A DNA stretch of 64,000 nucleotides, taken from positions 1 to 64,000 of the forward strand of contig CAWJJM010000002.1 in NCBI GenBank assembly GCA_963843275.1. The letters are read 5' to 3'. The DNA comes from CAWJJM01 sp963843275 (GTDB lineage: Bacteria; Acidobacteriota; Thermoanaerobaculia; Multivoradales; JBCCEF01). Positions 20,301-33,000 of this stretch are shown one piece after another. The notes beneath the pieces were generated by a model. That model ran no database searches and had not been told where the DNA came from. It saw nothing but the letters and a program-made list of their open reading frames with translations. The position numbers were made by a program, and so were the translations under genes. The stretch's first letter is position 1; each line of letters starts with the position of its first letter.

Positions 20301-23300
20301 GGCAGCCCTGGCCGAGGTGCTGCCGTCGGCCCTGGTCCCCGCGGACTTCGTCTTCCTCGCCGCGCTGCCGCGGACTTCCCGCGGCAAGGTCGATCGCCGG
20401 GCGCTGCCGGCGCCGGCGCCGCGGCAGGCGGGAGCGGTGCTCCCGCGGACCCCGAGCGAGGAGCTGCTCGCGGGGGTGTGGGCGTCGCTCCTCGACCTGC
20501 CGGCGGTGGGCGTCGAGGACGACTTCTTCGCCCTCGGCGGCCACTCGCTCCTCGCCGCGCGGCTGACCTCCCGGCTCGGCGACCTGTTCGGGGTCGAGCT
20601 GTCGGTCCGGGCGGTGTTCGAGGCGCCGACCATCGCCGCCCTGGCCCGCCGGCTCGACGCGGCGCGGCTCGGTGCCGCCGCCGCGGCGCTGCCGCCGATC
20701 GAGGCGCGGCCGAGGCGAGGGGACGAGCCGCTGTCATTCGGCCAGCAGCGGCTCTGGTTCCTCGACCGGATGGAGCCGGGGAGCCCGTTCTACAACCTGC
20801 CTGCCGCGCTTCGCCTGCGCGGCCCCCTGCGGCCGGGGGCGCTCGCCGCCGCCCTCGCCGCGGTGGTCGCGCGGCACGAGGCGCTGCGCACCGTGTTCCC
20901 GGAGCGCGACGGCCGGCCGCGCCAGGTGGTGCTGCCGCCGCCGCCCGCCGCGCTCCGCCGGGTCGACCTCGGCGGCCTGCCGGAGGCGCTCCGCGGCGGC
21001 GAGCTGGCGCGGATCGCCGGCCGGGAGTCCGCCCGCGGCTTCGACCTCGCCCGCGGGCCGCTCATCCGGGCGGCGCTGGTGCGGCAGACGGCGTCGGACC
21101 ACACGCTCCTCGTCACCCTCCACCACGTCGTCGGCGACGGCTGGTCGATCGGCGTGCTGGGCCGCGAGCTGGCGGCCCTCTACGGTGCCGCGGCGGCCGG
21201 CCGCCCGTCCCCCTTGCCGCCGTTGCCGGTCCAGTACGCCGACTTCGCCGCCTGGCAGCGCCGCCACTTCGAGGGTGCCCGGATCGCCGCCGACCTCGCG
21301 TGGTGGCGCCAGCAGCTCGCCGGCGTGCCCGTCGTCGAGCTGCCGTCGGACCGGCCGCGGGTCGCCTCCCGTGGACTGCGCGGGGCGACCGCCCCCGTCG
21401 CGCTGCCGGTCGAGCTCAGCGCCCGGGTCCGCGAGCTGGCGTCGCGGGAGCGGGTGACGCCGTTCATGGTGCTGCTCGCCGCCTTCCAGGCGCTGATCGG
21501 GCGCTGGACGGGGGGCCGCGACGTCGTCGTCGGCACGCCGGTGGCGGGTCGGCCGCGGCCGGAGGTCGAAGGGTTGATCGGGTTCTTCGTCAACACGCTG
21601 GCCCTGCGCGGCGATCTCGGCGGGCGCCCCGACTTCCGCACCCTGCTGGCGCGCACCCGCGAGCTGTGCCTCGACGGCTTCGCCCGCCAGGAGGTGCCCT
21701 TCGAGCGCCTGGTGGAGGAGCTGCGGCCGGAGCGCAGCCTGAGCCACGCGCCGCTCCTCCAGGTGATGCTGGCGGTGGAGACGGATCCGCCCCGCCTCGA
21801 GCTGCCGGGCCTCGAGGCCGAGCGCCGCGACCTGGCGAGCGGCACCTCCCGCTTCGACCTGTCCCTCGCCCTGGGCGTGTCCGGCGAGCGGATCGAAGGG
21901 AGCGTGGAGTACGCCGCCGAGCTGTTCGATCCGACGACCGTCCAGCGCTTCACCGCGGGGCTCGAGCGGTTGCTGGCGGCAGCCACCGCGGAGCCCGGGG
22001 TGGCCGTCGAGCGGCTGTCCCTGCTCACCGCCGCCGAGCGGCACCAGGTCCGGGTCGAGTGGAACGACACCGGAGCCGCGAGCCGGCCGCCGCGGCTCGA
22101 TGCCCTGGTGGCCCGGCGGGCGGCCGCCGATCCGGCGGCGGTGGCGCTGGTCTGCGCCGCCGGCGAGACGACCTACGGCGAGCTGGCGGAGCGCACGGCC
22201 GGGCTCGCCGGGCGGCTGCGCGCCGCGGGGGTGGGGCCGGAGGATCGGGTCGCGGTGCTCCTCGATCCCGGGCCCGAGCTGGCCGTCGCGGCGCTCGCCG
22301 CGCTCACCGCCGGCGGCGCCTACCTGCCGCTGGATCCGGCGTTGCCGGCGGCGCGGCTGGCGGCGATGGTCGCCGACGCGGCGCCGGCGGTGGTGGTCAC
22401 CGACCGGGCGGGGGCGGACCTCGCCTTCGCCGCCGGCCTGCCGGTCGTCGACCCGACGTCTGCGGGCGATGGGGAGTCGCCGGTGGCCGGCGGTACGCTG
22501 CCCGCGAGCTCCCTCGCCTACGTGCTGTTCACCTCCGGTTCGAGCGGCCGGCCGAAGGGCGTCGCCGTGTCCCACGCCGCGGTGGTTCGCCGCCTCCTGT
22601 GGTCCCAGTCGGTCCACCCGCTGGGCTCGCGGGACACCGTCGCCCAGCTCGCCGGACCCGGCTTCGACTTCTCGATCTGGGAGCTGTTTGCCCCCCTCGT
22701 CGCCGGCGCGCGGGTGGCGTTCCCGGCGCCGGGCGCCGCCGCGGACCCCGCCGGGCTGGTCCGCTGGCTCGACGACGCAGGGGTGACCGTCGCCCACTTC
22801 GTGCCCTCGCTGCTCGCCGCCGCCCTCGACTGCGGCCTCGCCGCCTGCCGCCGGCTGCGGCGGGTCTACTCGGGGGGAGAGGCGCTGCCGTCCGCCGTCG
22901 CCGCGCGGTTCGCCGCCGAGAGCGGCGGGCGGATCGAGCTGTGGAACCAGTACGGGCCGACCGAGGCGACGATCGACGCGACCGCCCGTCCGGCGACCGC
23001 CGGCCGGCGCAGCACGGCGGCGGTGCCGATCGGCCGGCCCATCGACGGCATGGCGGCCCGGGTGTGGGACCGCGAGCTCGGCCTGCTGCCGCCGGGCCTC
23101 CCGGGTGAGCTCTACCTCTCCGGCGGCGGCCTGGCGCGCGGCTACCTGGGGCGCCCGGCGCTGACCGCGCAGAGCTTCCTGCCCGATCCGCACTCGGCGC
23201 AGCCGGGGAGCCGCGCCTATCGGACCGGCGATCTCGCACGCTGGCTGCCCGACGGGGAGCTCGAGTTCCTCGGCCGCGCCGACCGCCAGGTCAAGCTGCG

Positions 23301-26300
23301 CGGCTTCCGGATCGAGCTCGGCGACGTCGAGGCGGCGCTGGCGGCGTGCAGCGGGGTGCGCGAAGCGGCGGTGCTGCTGCGCGACGAGTTGCCCGGCGGC
23401 GGGCTGGTCGCCTACGTGGCGGCCTCGGCGGCGGGGCCCGACGAGGCGGCGCGGCTGCGCGGCGAGCTCGCGCTGCTCCTGCCGCAGCACATGGTGCCGT
23501 CCGTGCGTGATGCTGCTCGACTGCGCTGCCGCGGACGGCGAGCGGCAAGATCGACCGTGCCGCCCTCCCCGCGCCGGAGCTGCCCACCGCAGCCTCCGGC
23601 GCGCCGCGCACCGAGATCGAGAGGGCGCTGGCCGGAATCTGGGCCGAGATCCTCGGGGTCGAGGCGGTGGGGATCGACGACGGTTTCTTCGACCTCGGCG
23701 GCCACTCGCTCCTGGTCACCCAGATGGTCGCCCGGGTGCGCCGGGTGCTCGGCGTCGAGCTGCCGGTGCGGGCGGTGTTCGAGGAACCGTCGGTGGCGCG
23801 CCTGGCCCGCCGGATCGGCGCGGCGCAAGCCGCCGCCGCCGGGCTCACGGAGGTCGCGCCGCCCCTCGTCCCGGTGCCGCGAAGCGGCGACCTTCCCCTC
23901 TCGTTCGCCCAGGGGCGCCTGTGGTTTCTCGACCGGCTCGACCCGTCGGCGGTCTACAACCTGCCGGTCGGCGTTCGCCTGCGGGGCGACATCGCCCCGC
24001 CCCGGGTCGCCGCCGCTCTCGACGCGGTGGTCCGGCGCCACGAGGCGCTGCGCACGACGTTCCCCTTCGTCGCCGGCCGGCCGGTGCAGCGCATCGCCCC
24101 GGCGTCCCCCGTGCCGCTGGCCCGCGTCGACCTCGCGGCCCTCGATCCCGAGCGCGGCGCGGCGGAGCTGAGCCGCCTGGCGGCGGCCGAGACCCGCCGT
24201 CCCTTCGACCTGGCGACGGGGCCGCTGGTGGTCGCCCGGCTCTACCGGCTGGCGGCGCGGGAGCACGTCCTGCTGGTCTGTCTCCACCACATCGTCGGCG
24301 ACGCCTGGTCGACCCGGGTGATGCTCGGGGAGGTCGCCCGGCTCTACACCGCGGCCCGCCACGGGCGGCCGGCGGGGCTGGCGCCCCTCGCCGTCCAGTA
24401 CGCCGATTTCGCCGCCTGGCAGCGGAGCTGGCTGGCGGCATCGACGCTGGCCGAGCAGGTCGCCTACTGGCGCCAGCGGCTCGCCGGCGCACCGCTCCTC
24501 CAACTGCCGTTCGACCGGCCACGGCGGGAGCGCGAGAGCCACGCCGGCGGCGTCGTCCTGGGCCGCCTCCCGGCCGCGCTGGTGGGTGCCGTGGACGAGC
24601 TCGCCCGGCGGGCCGACGCGACGCGGTTCATGGTGCTCCTCGCCGTCTTCCAGGCGCTTCTCGGCCGGCTGGCGGACCAGCCCGACGTGGTGGTCGGGAC
24701 TCCCGTCGCCGGCCGGCGCGCCGTCGAGACGGAGCCCCTCATCGGCTTCTTCGCCAACACCCTCGCGCTGCGCGTCGACCTGGCCGGCCGGCCGACCTTC
24801 CGCCAGCTTCTGCAGCGGGTGCGGGAGGCCTGCCTCGGCGCCTATGCCCACCAGGACGTGCCCTTCGAGAAGCTCGTCGAGGAGCTGCGGCCGGAGCGCA
24901 GCCTCGGCCAGACACCCCTGTTCCAGGCGATGCTGGCGCTGGACAACGCGGTCGGCGACGTGCCGTCGATCCCCGGCGTCGAGCTGGAGCGCTTCGACGT
25001 GCTGACCGGCACGGCGAAGTTCGATCTCACCCTGTTCGCCCTCGAGGCCGCGGAGAGCGGCCTGGAGACGGCGTTGGAGTACCGCTCGAGCCTGTTCGAC
25101 GAGGTGACGGCCCGGCGCCTCCTCGCCCGCTTCACGACGCTGCTCACCGCCGCCGTCGCGCGGCCGGACGAGGCGGTCGACGACCTGCCCCTGATCGCGG
25201 CCGACGAGCGCCGCCAGCTCGCCGCGTGGGGGAGTCCCGACGCATTGCCGGGGCGCGACCCGGGGGCGACGCTCCACGGCCTCGTCGCCGCCGCGGCGGC
25301 CCTCCGGCCGAGCGCCGAGGCGGTGTGCTGCGACGGCGAGAGCTGGAGCTACGGGCGGCTCGCCCGCGGCGCCCATGCCCTGGCCCACCATCTGCGCGGC
25401 CTGGGCGTCGGCCCGGAGGTGCGGGTCGCGGTCTGCCTCGACCGCTCGCCGCGCCTGGTCGCCGCCCTGCTCGGCGTGCTCGAGGCGGGCGGCGCCTACG
25501 TGGCCCTGGACCCGGCCTATCCGGCCGAGCGCAACGCCTTCGTCCTCGCCGACTCGGGGGCGACGGTGGTGCTGAGCGAGCGCCGGTACGCGGACGCGTT
25601 CGCCGGCGCCGGAGTGCCCGCGGTGATGGGTCGACGAGGAGGGCCCGTGGGCAAGCGAGGCGGCGGCGCCACCCCGGGTGCCGGTCGATGCGGAGAACCT
25701 CGCCTACGTCCTCTACACGTCGGGCTCGACGGGCCGGCCGAAGGGGGTCGCCATCCGCCACCGCGCGGCCGTCGAGCTGGTCCGCTGGTCGCACACGGCC
25801 TTCGCGGACGAGGAGCTGGCCGGGGTCGTCGCCGCGACGTCGATCTGCTTCGACCTGTCGGTGTTCGAGCTGTTCGTCCCCCTTGCCCGCGGCGGCCGGG
25901 TGATCCTGGTGCGTGACGCGCTGTCGTTGCGCGCCGGCGGCGCCCTCGAAGGCGCCACCCTGCTCAACACCGTGCCCTCGGCGGCGGCCGAGCTGGTGCG
26001 CGCCGGCGCCCTGCCGCCGTCGCTGCACACGGTCAACCTGGCGGGCGAAGCGCTGCCCCGGGACCTCGCCGACCGCCTCCACCAGGGCGCCGAAGCCCGC
26101 CGCGTCGTCAACCTCTACGGGCCGTCGGAGGACACCACCTACAGCACCTGGGGCGAGGTGCCGGCGGGCGACGGACGGCCGCCGGCGATCGGCCGGCCGC
26201 TCCCGGGCACCCGGGTGCGGGTCCTCGACCGGCGGGGACGTCCGCAGCCCGTCGGCGTCCCCGGCGAGCTCCTCCTCGCCGGTGACGGCCTGGCCCGCGG

Positions 26301-27096
26301 CTACCTCGGCCGGCCGGCGCTGACCGCCGAGCGCTTCGTTCCCGACCCGTCGGGCCCGCCCGGGGCCCGCGCCTACCGGACCGGGGACCTGGTGCGCCAT
26401 CGCAGCGACGGCGAGCTGGAGTTCCTCGGCCGTCTCGATCACCAGGTCAAGCTGCGCGGCTTCCGCATCGAGCTGGGCGAGGTCGAAATCGTCCTGCGCC
26501 GGCACCCCGCGGTGAGCGACGCGGCGGTCGCCGTGGCCGGCGGCGAGGGCGGCGACCCGCGGCTGCTGGCGTATTGCGTGGTGACCGCCGAGGGGGTGGA
26601 CCTGCAGGCGCTGCGGGCGCACGTCCGCCACAGCCTGCCCGCCTACATGGTCCCCGCGGGGTTCGTGCTGGTCGACGAGCTGCCGCGGCTGCCCAACGGC
26701 AAGGTCGACCGCTCCGCCCTGCCGGCGAACGAGGCCCCGCTGCCGCCGGCCGCCGCCTTCGTCGCGCCGCGCAACGAGCTCGAGGAACGGCTGGCGCTGC
26801 TCTGGGCGGAGGCCCTCGGGGTCGACAAGGTCGGCGCCGAGGACGACTTCTTCGAGCTCGGTGGCCACTCCCTGCTGGCGGTCCAGCTGCTGTTCCGGGT
26901 CGAGGAGGAGCTGGGCGTCTCCGTGCCGCTCCACGAGCTGTTCGCGCGTCCTCGCGTCGCCGCCCTGGCCGAGGCGGTGGCGGCGGGGAGAGGCGAGTCC
27001 GCGGCCGGCGAGGCGCCCGGGATCGGCCGCATCTCCCGGGACCGCTACCGGGCGGTGGTCGCCGTCGACGAGCCGGTGCCGGGGAGGAAGCGATGA
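12334..27096 (+). CDS. NRPS1: FAAL-ACP-(C-A-T)x4, lipopeptide initiation
   Basis: The first synthetase of the assembly line, about 4,920 residues once corrected. Order: fatty-acyl-AMP ligase, acyl carrier, then four C-A-T modules with codes Leu, Leu, unassigned and Ala. The start ATG 12334 overlaps the oxygenase stop. Frame breaks lie near 15790, 18817, 23505-23530 (two indels) and 25630; on each side the domain motifs continue exactly, so this is one polypeptide and not several genes. There is no epimerisation domain. The C-terminus after the last carrier (GIGRISRDRYRAVVAVDE) is a short tail, probably docking to NRPS2. The stop TGA 27094-27096 overlaps the ATG of NRPS2. Confidence 0.9.
14398..17520 (+). 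other. Module 1 of NRPS1: C(starter)-A(Leu)-T
   Basis: The C domain joins the acyl-ACP to residue 1. Its active site reads HHLVADFW (HH at 14782-14787): the catalytic second His and the Asp are kept, but Gly of HHxxxDG is Phe. A domain code read against GrsA is DAWFLGNVVK, the classical Leu code (FDAAVW, LCFLPTP, TLLTGGD, VNNYGPTENAVV). The carrier serine lies in LGGHSLL (codon 17399-17401). One frameshift falls in the C-A linker, about 15790. Confidence 0.85.
17570..20670 (+). other. Module 2 of NRPS1: C-A(Leu)-T
   Basis: C domain with canonical HHIAGDG at about 17969. A domain code DAWFLGNVVK again predicts Leu (FDAAVW, VAFVPTP, LLLTGGD, VNNYGPTEGTVV). Carrier motif FFALGGHSLLA at about 20525. 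A one-base deletion near 18817 at the end of the C domain (HLE|TLLAAAVESP) breaks the frame. Modules 1 and 2 are close paralogues in their A domains. Confidence 0.85.
20720..23825 (+). other. Module 3 of NRPS1: C-A(unassigned polar)-T
   Basis: C domain HHVVGDG at about 21121. The A domain reads DFWHYGQIDK (FDFSIW, VAHFVPS, VYSGGEA, WNQYGPTEATID). I know no residue with this code; D-x-W-H and IDK resemble Ser/Gln-type pockets, so a polar side chain is likely. Carrier FFDLGGHSLL at about 23690. Two indels at 23500-23530 disrupt the end of the A domain, just before TASGKIDRAALP. Confidence 0.8.
23885..27000 (+). other. Module 4 of NRPS1: C-A(Ala)-T
   Basis: C domain active site HHIVGDA (about 24289): Ala replaces the motif's Gly, catalytic His present. 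A domain code DLFNNALTYK matches the known Ala type (FDLSVF, LLNTVPS, VNLAGEA, VNLYGPSEDTTY). Carrier FFELGGHSLLA at about 26848. One frameshift near 25630, just before YTSGSTGRPKG. Confidence 0.8.
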
Positions 27097-30000
27097 GCGC
27101 CGACGCGACCCTCCGCCCGACCGCCGGCGCGGCGCTGGCCGGTGCCTCCGGCAGCGGCCCGGAGAACGGACCCGGGCAGGCCGAGGTGCTGCTCGTCCCG
27201 GCCTCCTTCGCGCAGCAGCGGATCTGGCTTCTCGACCGGCTCGAAGGCGCCTCCGGAGCCTACAACCTGGCGGCGTCGGTGGTCCTGCGCGGTGAGCTCC
27301 ATGCCGCGGCGCTGGCGTCGGCGGTCGACAGGATCGGCCGCCGGCACGAGGTGCTCCGCACCACTCTCCGCAGCGTCGAGGGCGAGGTGACCCAGGTGAT
27401 CTGGCCGACCGCCACCCTGCGGCTGCGGCGGGTCGACCTCGCCGGGCTGGCGCCCGAGCGGCGGCGGCGAGAGGCCGACCGCCGGGCCGACCACGACGCC
27501 CGGCGGCGCTTCGACCTCTCCCGCGGTCCGCTCTGCCGCGCCACGCTGCTGCGCCTCGACCGCGGCGAGCACCGCCTGCTGCTGACCCTCCACCACGCGG
27601 TGGCGGATGGCTGGTCGATCGGCGTCCTGGTCCGCGAGCTGGGGACGCTCTACGCCGCCCTCGCCACGGGCGCCGAGCCGCGGCTGCCGGAGCTGCCGAT
27701 CCAGTACGCCGACTTCGCGGTGTGGCAGCGCGAGCGGTCGGCGGGCGGCGCGCTGGACGCCGACCTCGCCTACTGGCGCGAGGCGCTGGCCGATGCGCCG
27801 CAGGGCGAGCTCCTCCCCCTCGACCGGCCGCGTCCGCCGCGCGGCCGCTTCCGCGCCGGCGAGCTCGGCATGCGCCTGTCGCCCTCCCTCTCGGCGGCGC
27901 TGCGCGCCCTCGGCCGGTCGCAGGGCGCGACGCCCTTCATGACCCTGCTCGCCGCCCTCGCGGTGCTCCTCGGGCGCCACGCCGGCAGCGCGGACGTGGT
28001 CGTCGGGGCGCCCATCGCCGGGCGCGAGCGCCGCGAGGTGCAGGACCTGATCGGCGTCTTTCTCAACACCCTGGTGCTGCGCACCGACCTCTCCGGCGAT
28101 CCGCCGTTCCGCGAGCTGCTCGCCCGGGTGCGGCGGACCACCGTCGACGCCTATGCCCACCAGTCCACCCCCTTCGAGCAGTTGATCGCCGAGCTGCGGC
28201 CCGAGCGCGGGCTGAGCCGCACCCCCTTCTTCCAGGTCTTCTTCAACATGCTGAGCTTCCCGCTCGGCGACGTCGAGCTGCCCGGACTCGAGGTCGAGGT
28301 CCTCGCGCCACCGGTGATCGGCGGCAAGTTCGATCTCACCGTCTACGCGGAGGACCGGCCGCAGGGGATCGCCATCCGCCTGCTCTTCGACGCCGACCTC
28401 TTCGCGCCGGAGCGGATGGAGGAGCTCGGCGCGCAGTACCGGCAGGTCCTCGAGCAGGTCGTCGCGAGGCCGGAGCGCCGCGTCGGCGAGATCGGCCTGG
28501 CGACCGGCTCGGCCGCCCGCCGGCTCCCCGACCCGCGCCGCGCCCTCGACGCGACCTGGCACGGAGCGGTCCACGAGCGCTTCGCGGCGCTCGCCGGCCG
28601 GCACCCGGAGCGGCCGGCGCTGGCCGCCGGCGACGGCGCGTGGACCTTCGCCGAGCTGGCGCGGCGCCGGCGGGTGATCGCCGACCGCCTGGCCGGCCTC
28701 GGCGTCGGCCCGGAGGACGTCGTCGCGGTGTACGGCCCGCGCTGCGCGGCGCTGGTGGCGGCGATCCTCGGGGTGCTCGAAGCGGGCGCCGCGTTCACCG
28801 TGCTCGATCCTGCCCACCCCGCTCCGCGGCTGGCCGCCGAGCTGCGCATCGCGAGCCCGGCGGCGTGGGTCGAGATCGCCGGCGCCGCGCCGCCGGCGGC
28901 GCTCACCGAGGTGCTCGCCGAGAGCGCCCCCCTCGGCCGCCTGGAGCTCGACCGGGAGGGGCGCCCGCCGGCCATCGCCGGGGCGCCGGATCCGGGGACG
29001 CCAGGGCGGCGGGCCGGCGTGCCCGTCGGGCCCGAGTCGCTCGCCTGCGTGACCTTCACCTCCGGGTCGACGGGCCGCCCCCGCGGCGTGCTGGGGCGCC
29101 ACGGCGCGCTGTCCCACTTCCTGCCCTGGATGGAGGAGCGCTTCTCGCTGCGCGCCGACATGCGCTTCGCGATGCTCTCCGGCCTCTCCCACGACCCCCT
29201 GCAGCGCGACGTCTTCACCCCGCTCTGGCTCGGGGCCTCGCTCCACGTCCCGGGCGAGGAGGTTCTCGCCGCCCCCGGCCGCCTCGCCGTCTGGTTGCGC
29301 GACCAGCGGGTCGAGGCGGCGAACCTGACGCCCGCCCTGGCGAGGATCCTGACCACCGGCGTGCCGGCGGGTGTCGAGCTGCCCGACCTGCGCTGGGTCT
29401 TCCTCGTCGGCGAGGCGCTGAGCCGGCGGGACAGCGATCGGCTGCACCGGCTGGCCCCGCGGGTGCGCTGCGTCAACCTCTACGGCGCGACGGAGACGCA
29501 GCGCGCCCTGTCGTACTTCGTCGTGCCCCGCGACGCCGAGCCCTTCGCGGGCCACGTCTGGCCGATCGGCGGCGGGATGGAGGACACCCAGCTCCTCGTC
29601 ACCCCGGCCCACGGCGGGCAGGCTGGCGTCGGCGAGCTGGGCGAGATCGTCGTCCGCAGCCCCCACCTGGCCCGCGGCTATCTCGGCGATCCGGCGGCGA
29701 CCGCCGAGCGCTTCGTCCCCGACGCCGGTTCGCCGGTGCCCGGGGAGCGCGTCTACCGCACCGGCGACCTCGGCCGCTACCTGCCGTCGGGCGACGTCGT
29801 CCATGCCGGCCGCGCCGACGACCAGGTCCAGGTGCGCGGCTTCCGGGTCGAGCCGGCGGAGGTCGAGCGCGCCCTCGCCGCCCTGCCGGAGGTGGAGGAG
29901 GCGGTGGTCCTCGCCCACGGGGAGGGTGGCGAGCGGAGCCTCGCCGCGTGGTTCGCCGCCGCCGCCGGCGCCGAGCCCTCGCCGGCCGAGCTGCGCTCGG

Positions 30001-33000
30001 CGCTGCGCCGCCGGCTGCCCGAGCCGATGATCCCTGCGACCTTCACCCGGCTCGGCGCGATCCCGCGGCTGGCCAACGGCAAGGTCGATCGGCGGGCGCT
30101 GCCGCGGCCGGCGGCGCCCGCCGCCGCGGGACCGCAGGGAGGCCCGCCGGCGACGCCGGTCGAGGAGATCGTCGCCGCGGAGTGGAGCGACCTGCTCGGC
30201 GTCGAGGCGGTCGGCCGGGAGGACGACTTCTTCGCCCTCGGCGGCCACTCCCTGCTGGTCACCCGGCTGGTCGCCCGGCTCGAGGCGGGCCTCGGCATCG
30301 AGGTGCCCCTGGTCGCCGTCTTCGACGCGCCCCGCCTCGGCGACCTGGCGCGCCGGCTGGAGGCGGACCTGCGCCGCGAGCGGCCGCTCGCGGCGCCGCC
30401 GGTGTTGCCCGCGGCGCGCCCCGGCGAGGCGTTCCCGCTGTCGTTCGCCCAGCAGCGGATGTGGTTCCTCCAGCAGCTCGAGCCGGAGATGACGACCTAC
30501 CACGTGGCGCAGGCCCTCCGGCTCGACGGTGACCTCGATGCCGCCAGCCTGGCGTTTGCGCTGGGCGAGGTGGTCCGCCGCCAGGCCGTCTTGCGCACCG
30601 CCTTTCCCGACGTCGACGGCGAGCCCTACCAGCGGATCCTTCCCCCCGCGGCGCCGGCACTGCCCGCGGTGGACCTGTCCGCCCTGCCGCCCGCGGCGGC
30701 CGAGGACGAAGCGCGGCGCTGCCTGTCCGCCGTCGCCGGGCGGCCGTTCCGGCTCGCCACCGAGCCGCCCCTCGCCGCCGTCCTCGTCGTCCTGGGAGCC
30801 GGCCGGCACGTGTTCGCCTGGACGGTCCACCACATCGCCATCGACGGCCCGTCGCAGGCGCTGTTCCTGCGCGAGCTCGCCGCCGTCTACCGCGCCGCGG
30901 CGCGGCGCGAGGCGAGCCCGCTGGCGGATCTGCCGGTGCAGTACGCCGACTTCGCCGTCTGGCAGCGCGGCTGGATGGACGGCGCCGTGCTGGCCGGCGA
31001 GCTGGCGCACTGGCGGCAGCGCCTGGCCGGTGCTCCGGCGCTCTCGGCGCTGCCCACCGACCGGCCGCGCGACGCCGTGCGGCGGTCGCAGGGAAGCCGC
31101 CTGCGCCTGGCGCCGGGGACGGACCGGGGCGCCGGGCTTCGCCGGCTGGCGCGGGCCGAGGGGGTGACCCCGTTCATGGTCCTCCTCGCCGCTCTCGCGG
31201 CGACGGTCCACCGGTACGGGGGCCAGGAGGACCTGGTCTTCGGGACGCCGGTGGCCAACCGCCGGCGCCCGGAGGTCGAGGGCCTGGTCGGCCTGTTCGT
31301 CAACACCCTGCCGCTGCGCACCGACCTGTCGGGCGCCGCGAGCTTCCGTCAGCTCCTGCGCCGGGTGCGCGACACCGCCCTCGATGCCTTCGCCCACCAG
31401 GACCTGCCGTTCGAGCTGCTCATCGACGAGATCGATCCGCGCCGCGACGCCGGGACCACGCCGCTGTTCCAGTCGATGCTGGTCCTCCAACAGGGCCCGG
31501 AACGGCCCCTCGACCTGCCCGGCCTGGAGGCCACGCCCTTCCCGCTGACCCGGGCCGGCGCCGCCTTCGACCTGACGCTGTCGTGGAGCCTGGAGGGAGA
31601 GCGGCTGAGCGGGATGGCCGAGTACGCCAGCGCGCTGTTCGACCGCTCGACGATCGAGCGCTTCGCCGGTCACCTCGACACTCTGCTCGCCGCCGCCGCG
31701 GAGGATGCGGAGCGCCGCTTCGACGAGCTGCCGCTGCTCGCCGCCGCCGAGCGCCGCCACCTGGTCGCGACGATGGGCGCCGGCGCACCGCTGGCGGCAG
31801 GCGGCGCACCGGCGGCGGAGGCGACGCTGCACGGCGCCTTCTTCGCCCGCGCCGCCGAGGCCTCGGAGGCGCCCGCGGTGATCGCCGGCGAGCGGCAGCT
31901 CGGCTACGGTGCCCTGGCCCGCCGCGCCCGGTGCCTGGCCCGCCGGCTCGGCGAGCTCGGGGCCGGTCCCGACACCACGGTCGGGATCTTCCTCGAGCGC
32001 TCCCCGGAGGCGGTGGAGGCGATCCTCGGCACCCTGGCCGCCGGCGCCTCCTACCTGCCCATCGACCCGGCCTACCCGCAGGAGAGGATCGGCCATCTGG
32101 TGGCGGACTCGCGGGCGGCGGTGCTGCTCACCACCTCGTCGCTGCGCCCGCGGCTGCCGGCGGTGGAGGCACGGGTGCTCTGCCTGGACGAGGCGGAGGG
32201 CGCCGCGGGCGCGGCGCCGGCGCCGCCGGCCGATGCCGCGGCCTACACCATCTACACGTCGGGGTCGACGGGCCGGCCCAAGGGGGTGGTGGTGTCGCAC
32301 GCCAACGCGGTGGCGTCCGTCGCCGCCCGCGTCGCCTTCTACGACGACCCGCCGGAGCGGTTCCTGCTCCTCCCTTCGCTCGCCTTCGACAGCTCGGTCG
32401 CGGTCCTCTTCTGGACGCTGTCGACGGGCGGCGCCCTGGTGCTGCCCGCGGCGGGGGAGGAGCGCGACCCGGCGCGCCTCGCGGAGCTGGTGGCCCAGCG
32501 GCGGGTCACCCACTGGCTCGGCGTGCCGTCGCTCTACAGCTTCGCCCTCGAGCACGCGCAGGAGGCGGCGGCCGCCGCGCAGGCGGACGGGCCGGGCCTG
32601 CTGGACACCCTGCGCACCGTCGTCGTCGCCGGCGAGGCGTGCTCGCCGGAGCTGGTCGCGCGCCACCGGCGCTCGCTGCCGGCCGCCCGCCTGTACAACG
32701 AGTACGGCCCCACCGAGGGCTCGGTCTGGTGCACCGTCTGGCAGGCGCCGGACGGGCCGGTGGGGCGGGTGCCGATCGGTCGGCCGATCCCGGGCAGCCG
32801 GATCTACGTTCTCGACCGGCGGGGCCGCCTGGCGCCGACCGGCGCGCCGGGCGAGCTGGCGATCGGCGGCGCCGGGGTGGCGCGGGGCTACCGGGGGCGG
32901 CCGGCGGCGACGGCCGAGGCGTTCCTTCCCGACCCCCACGCCGGCGTGCCGGGCGCCCGCCTCTACCGCACCGGCGACCTCGCCCGCTGGACCGCCGGCG

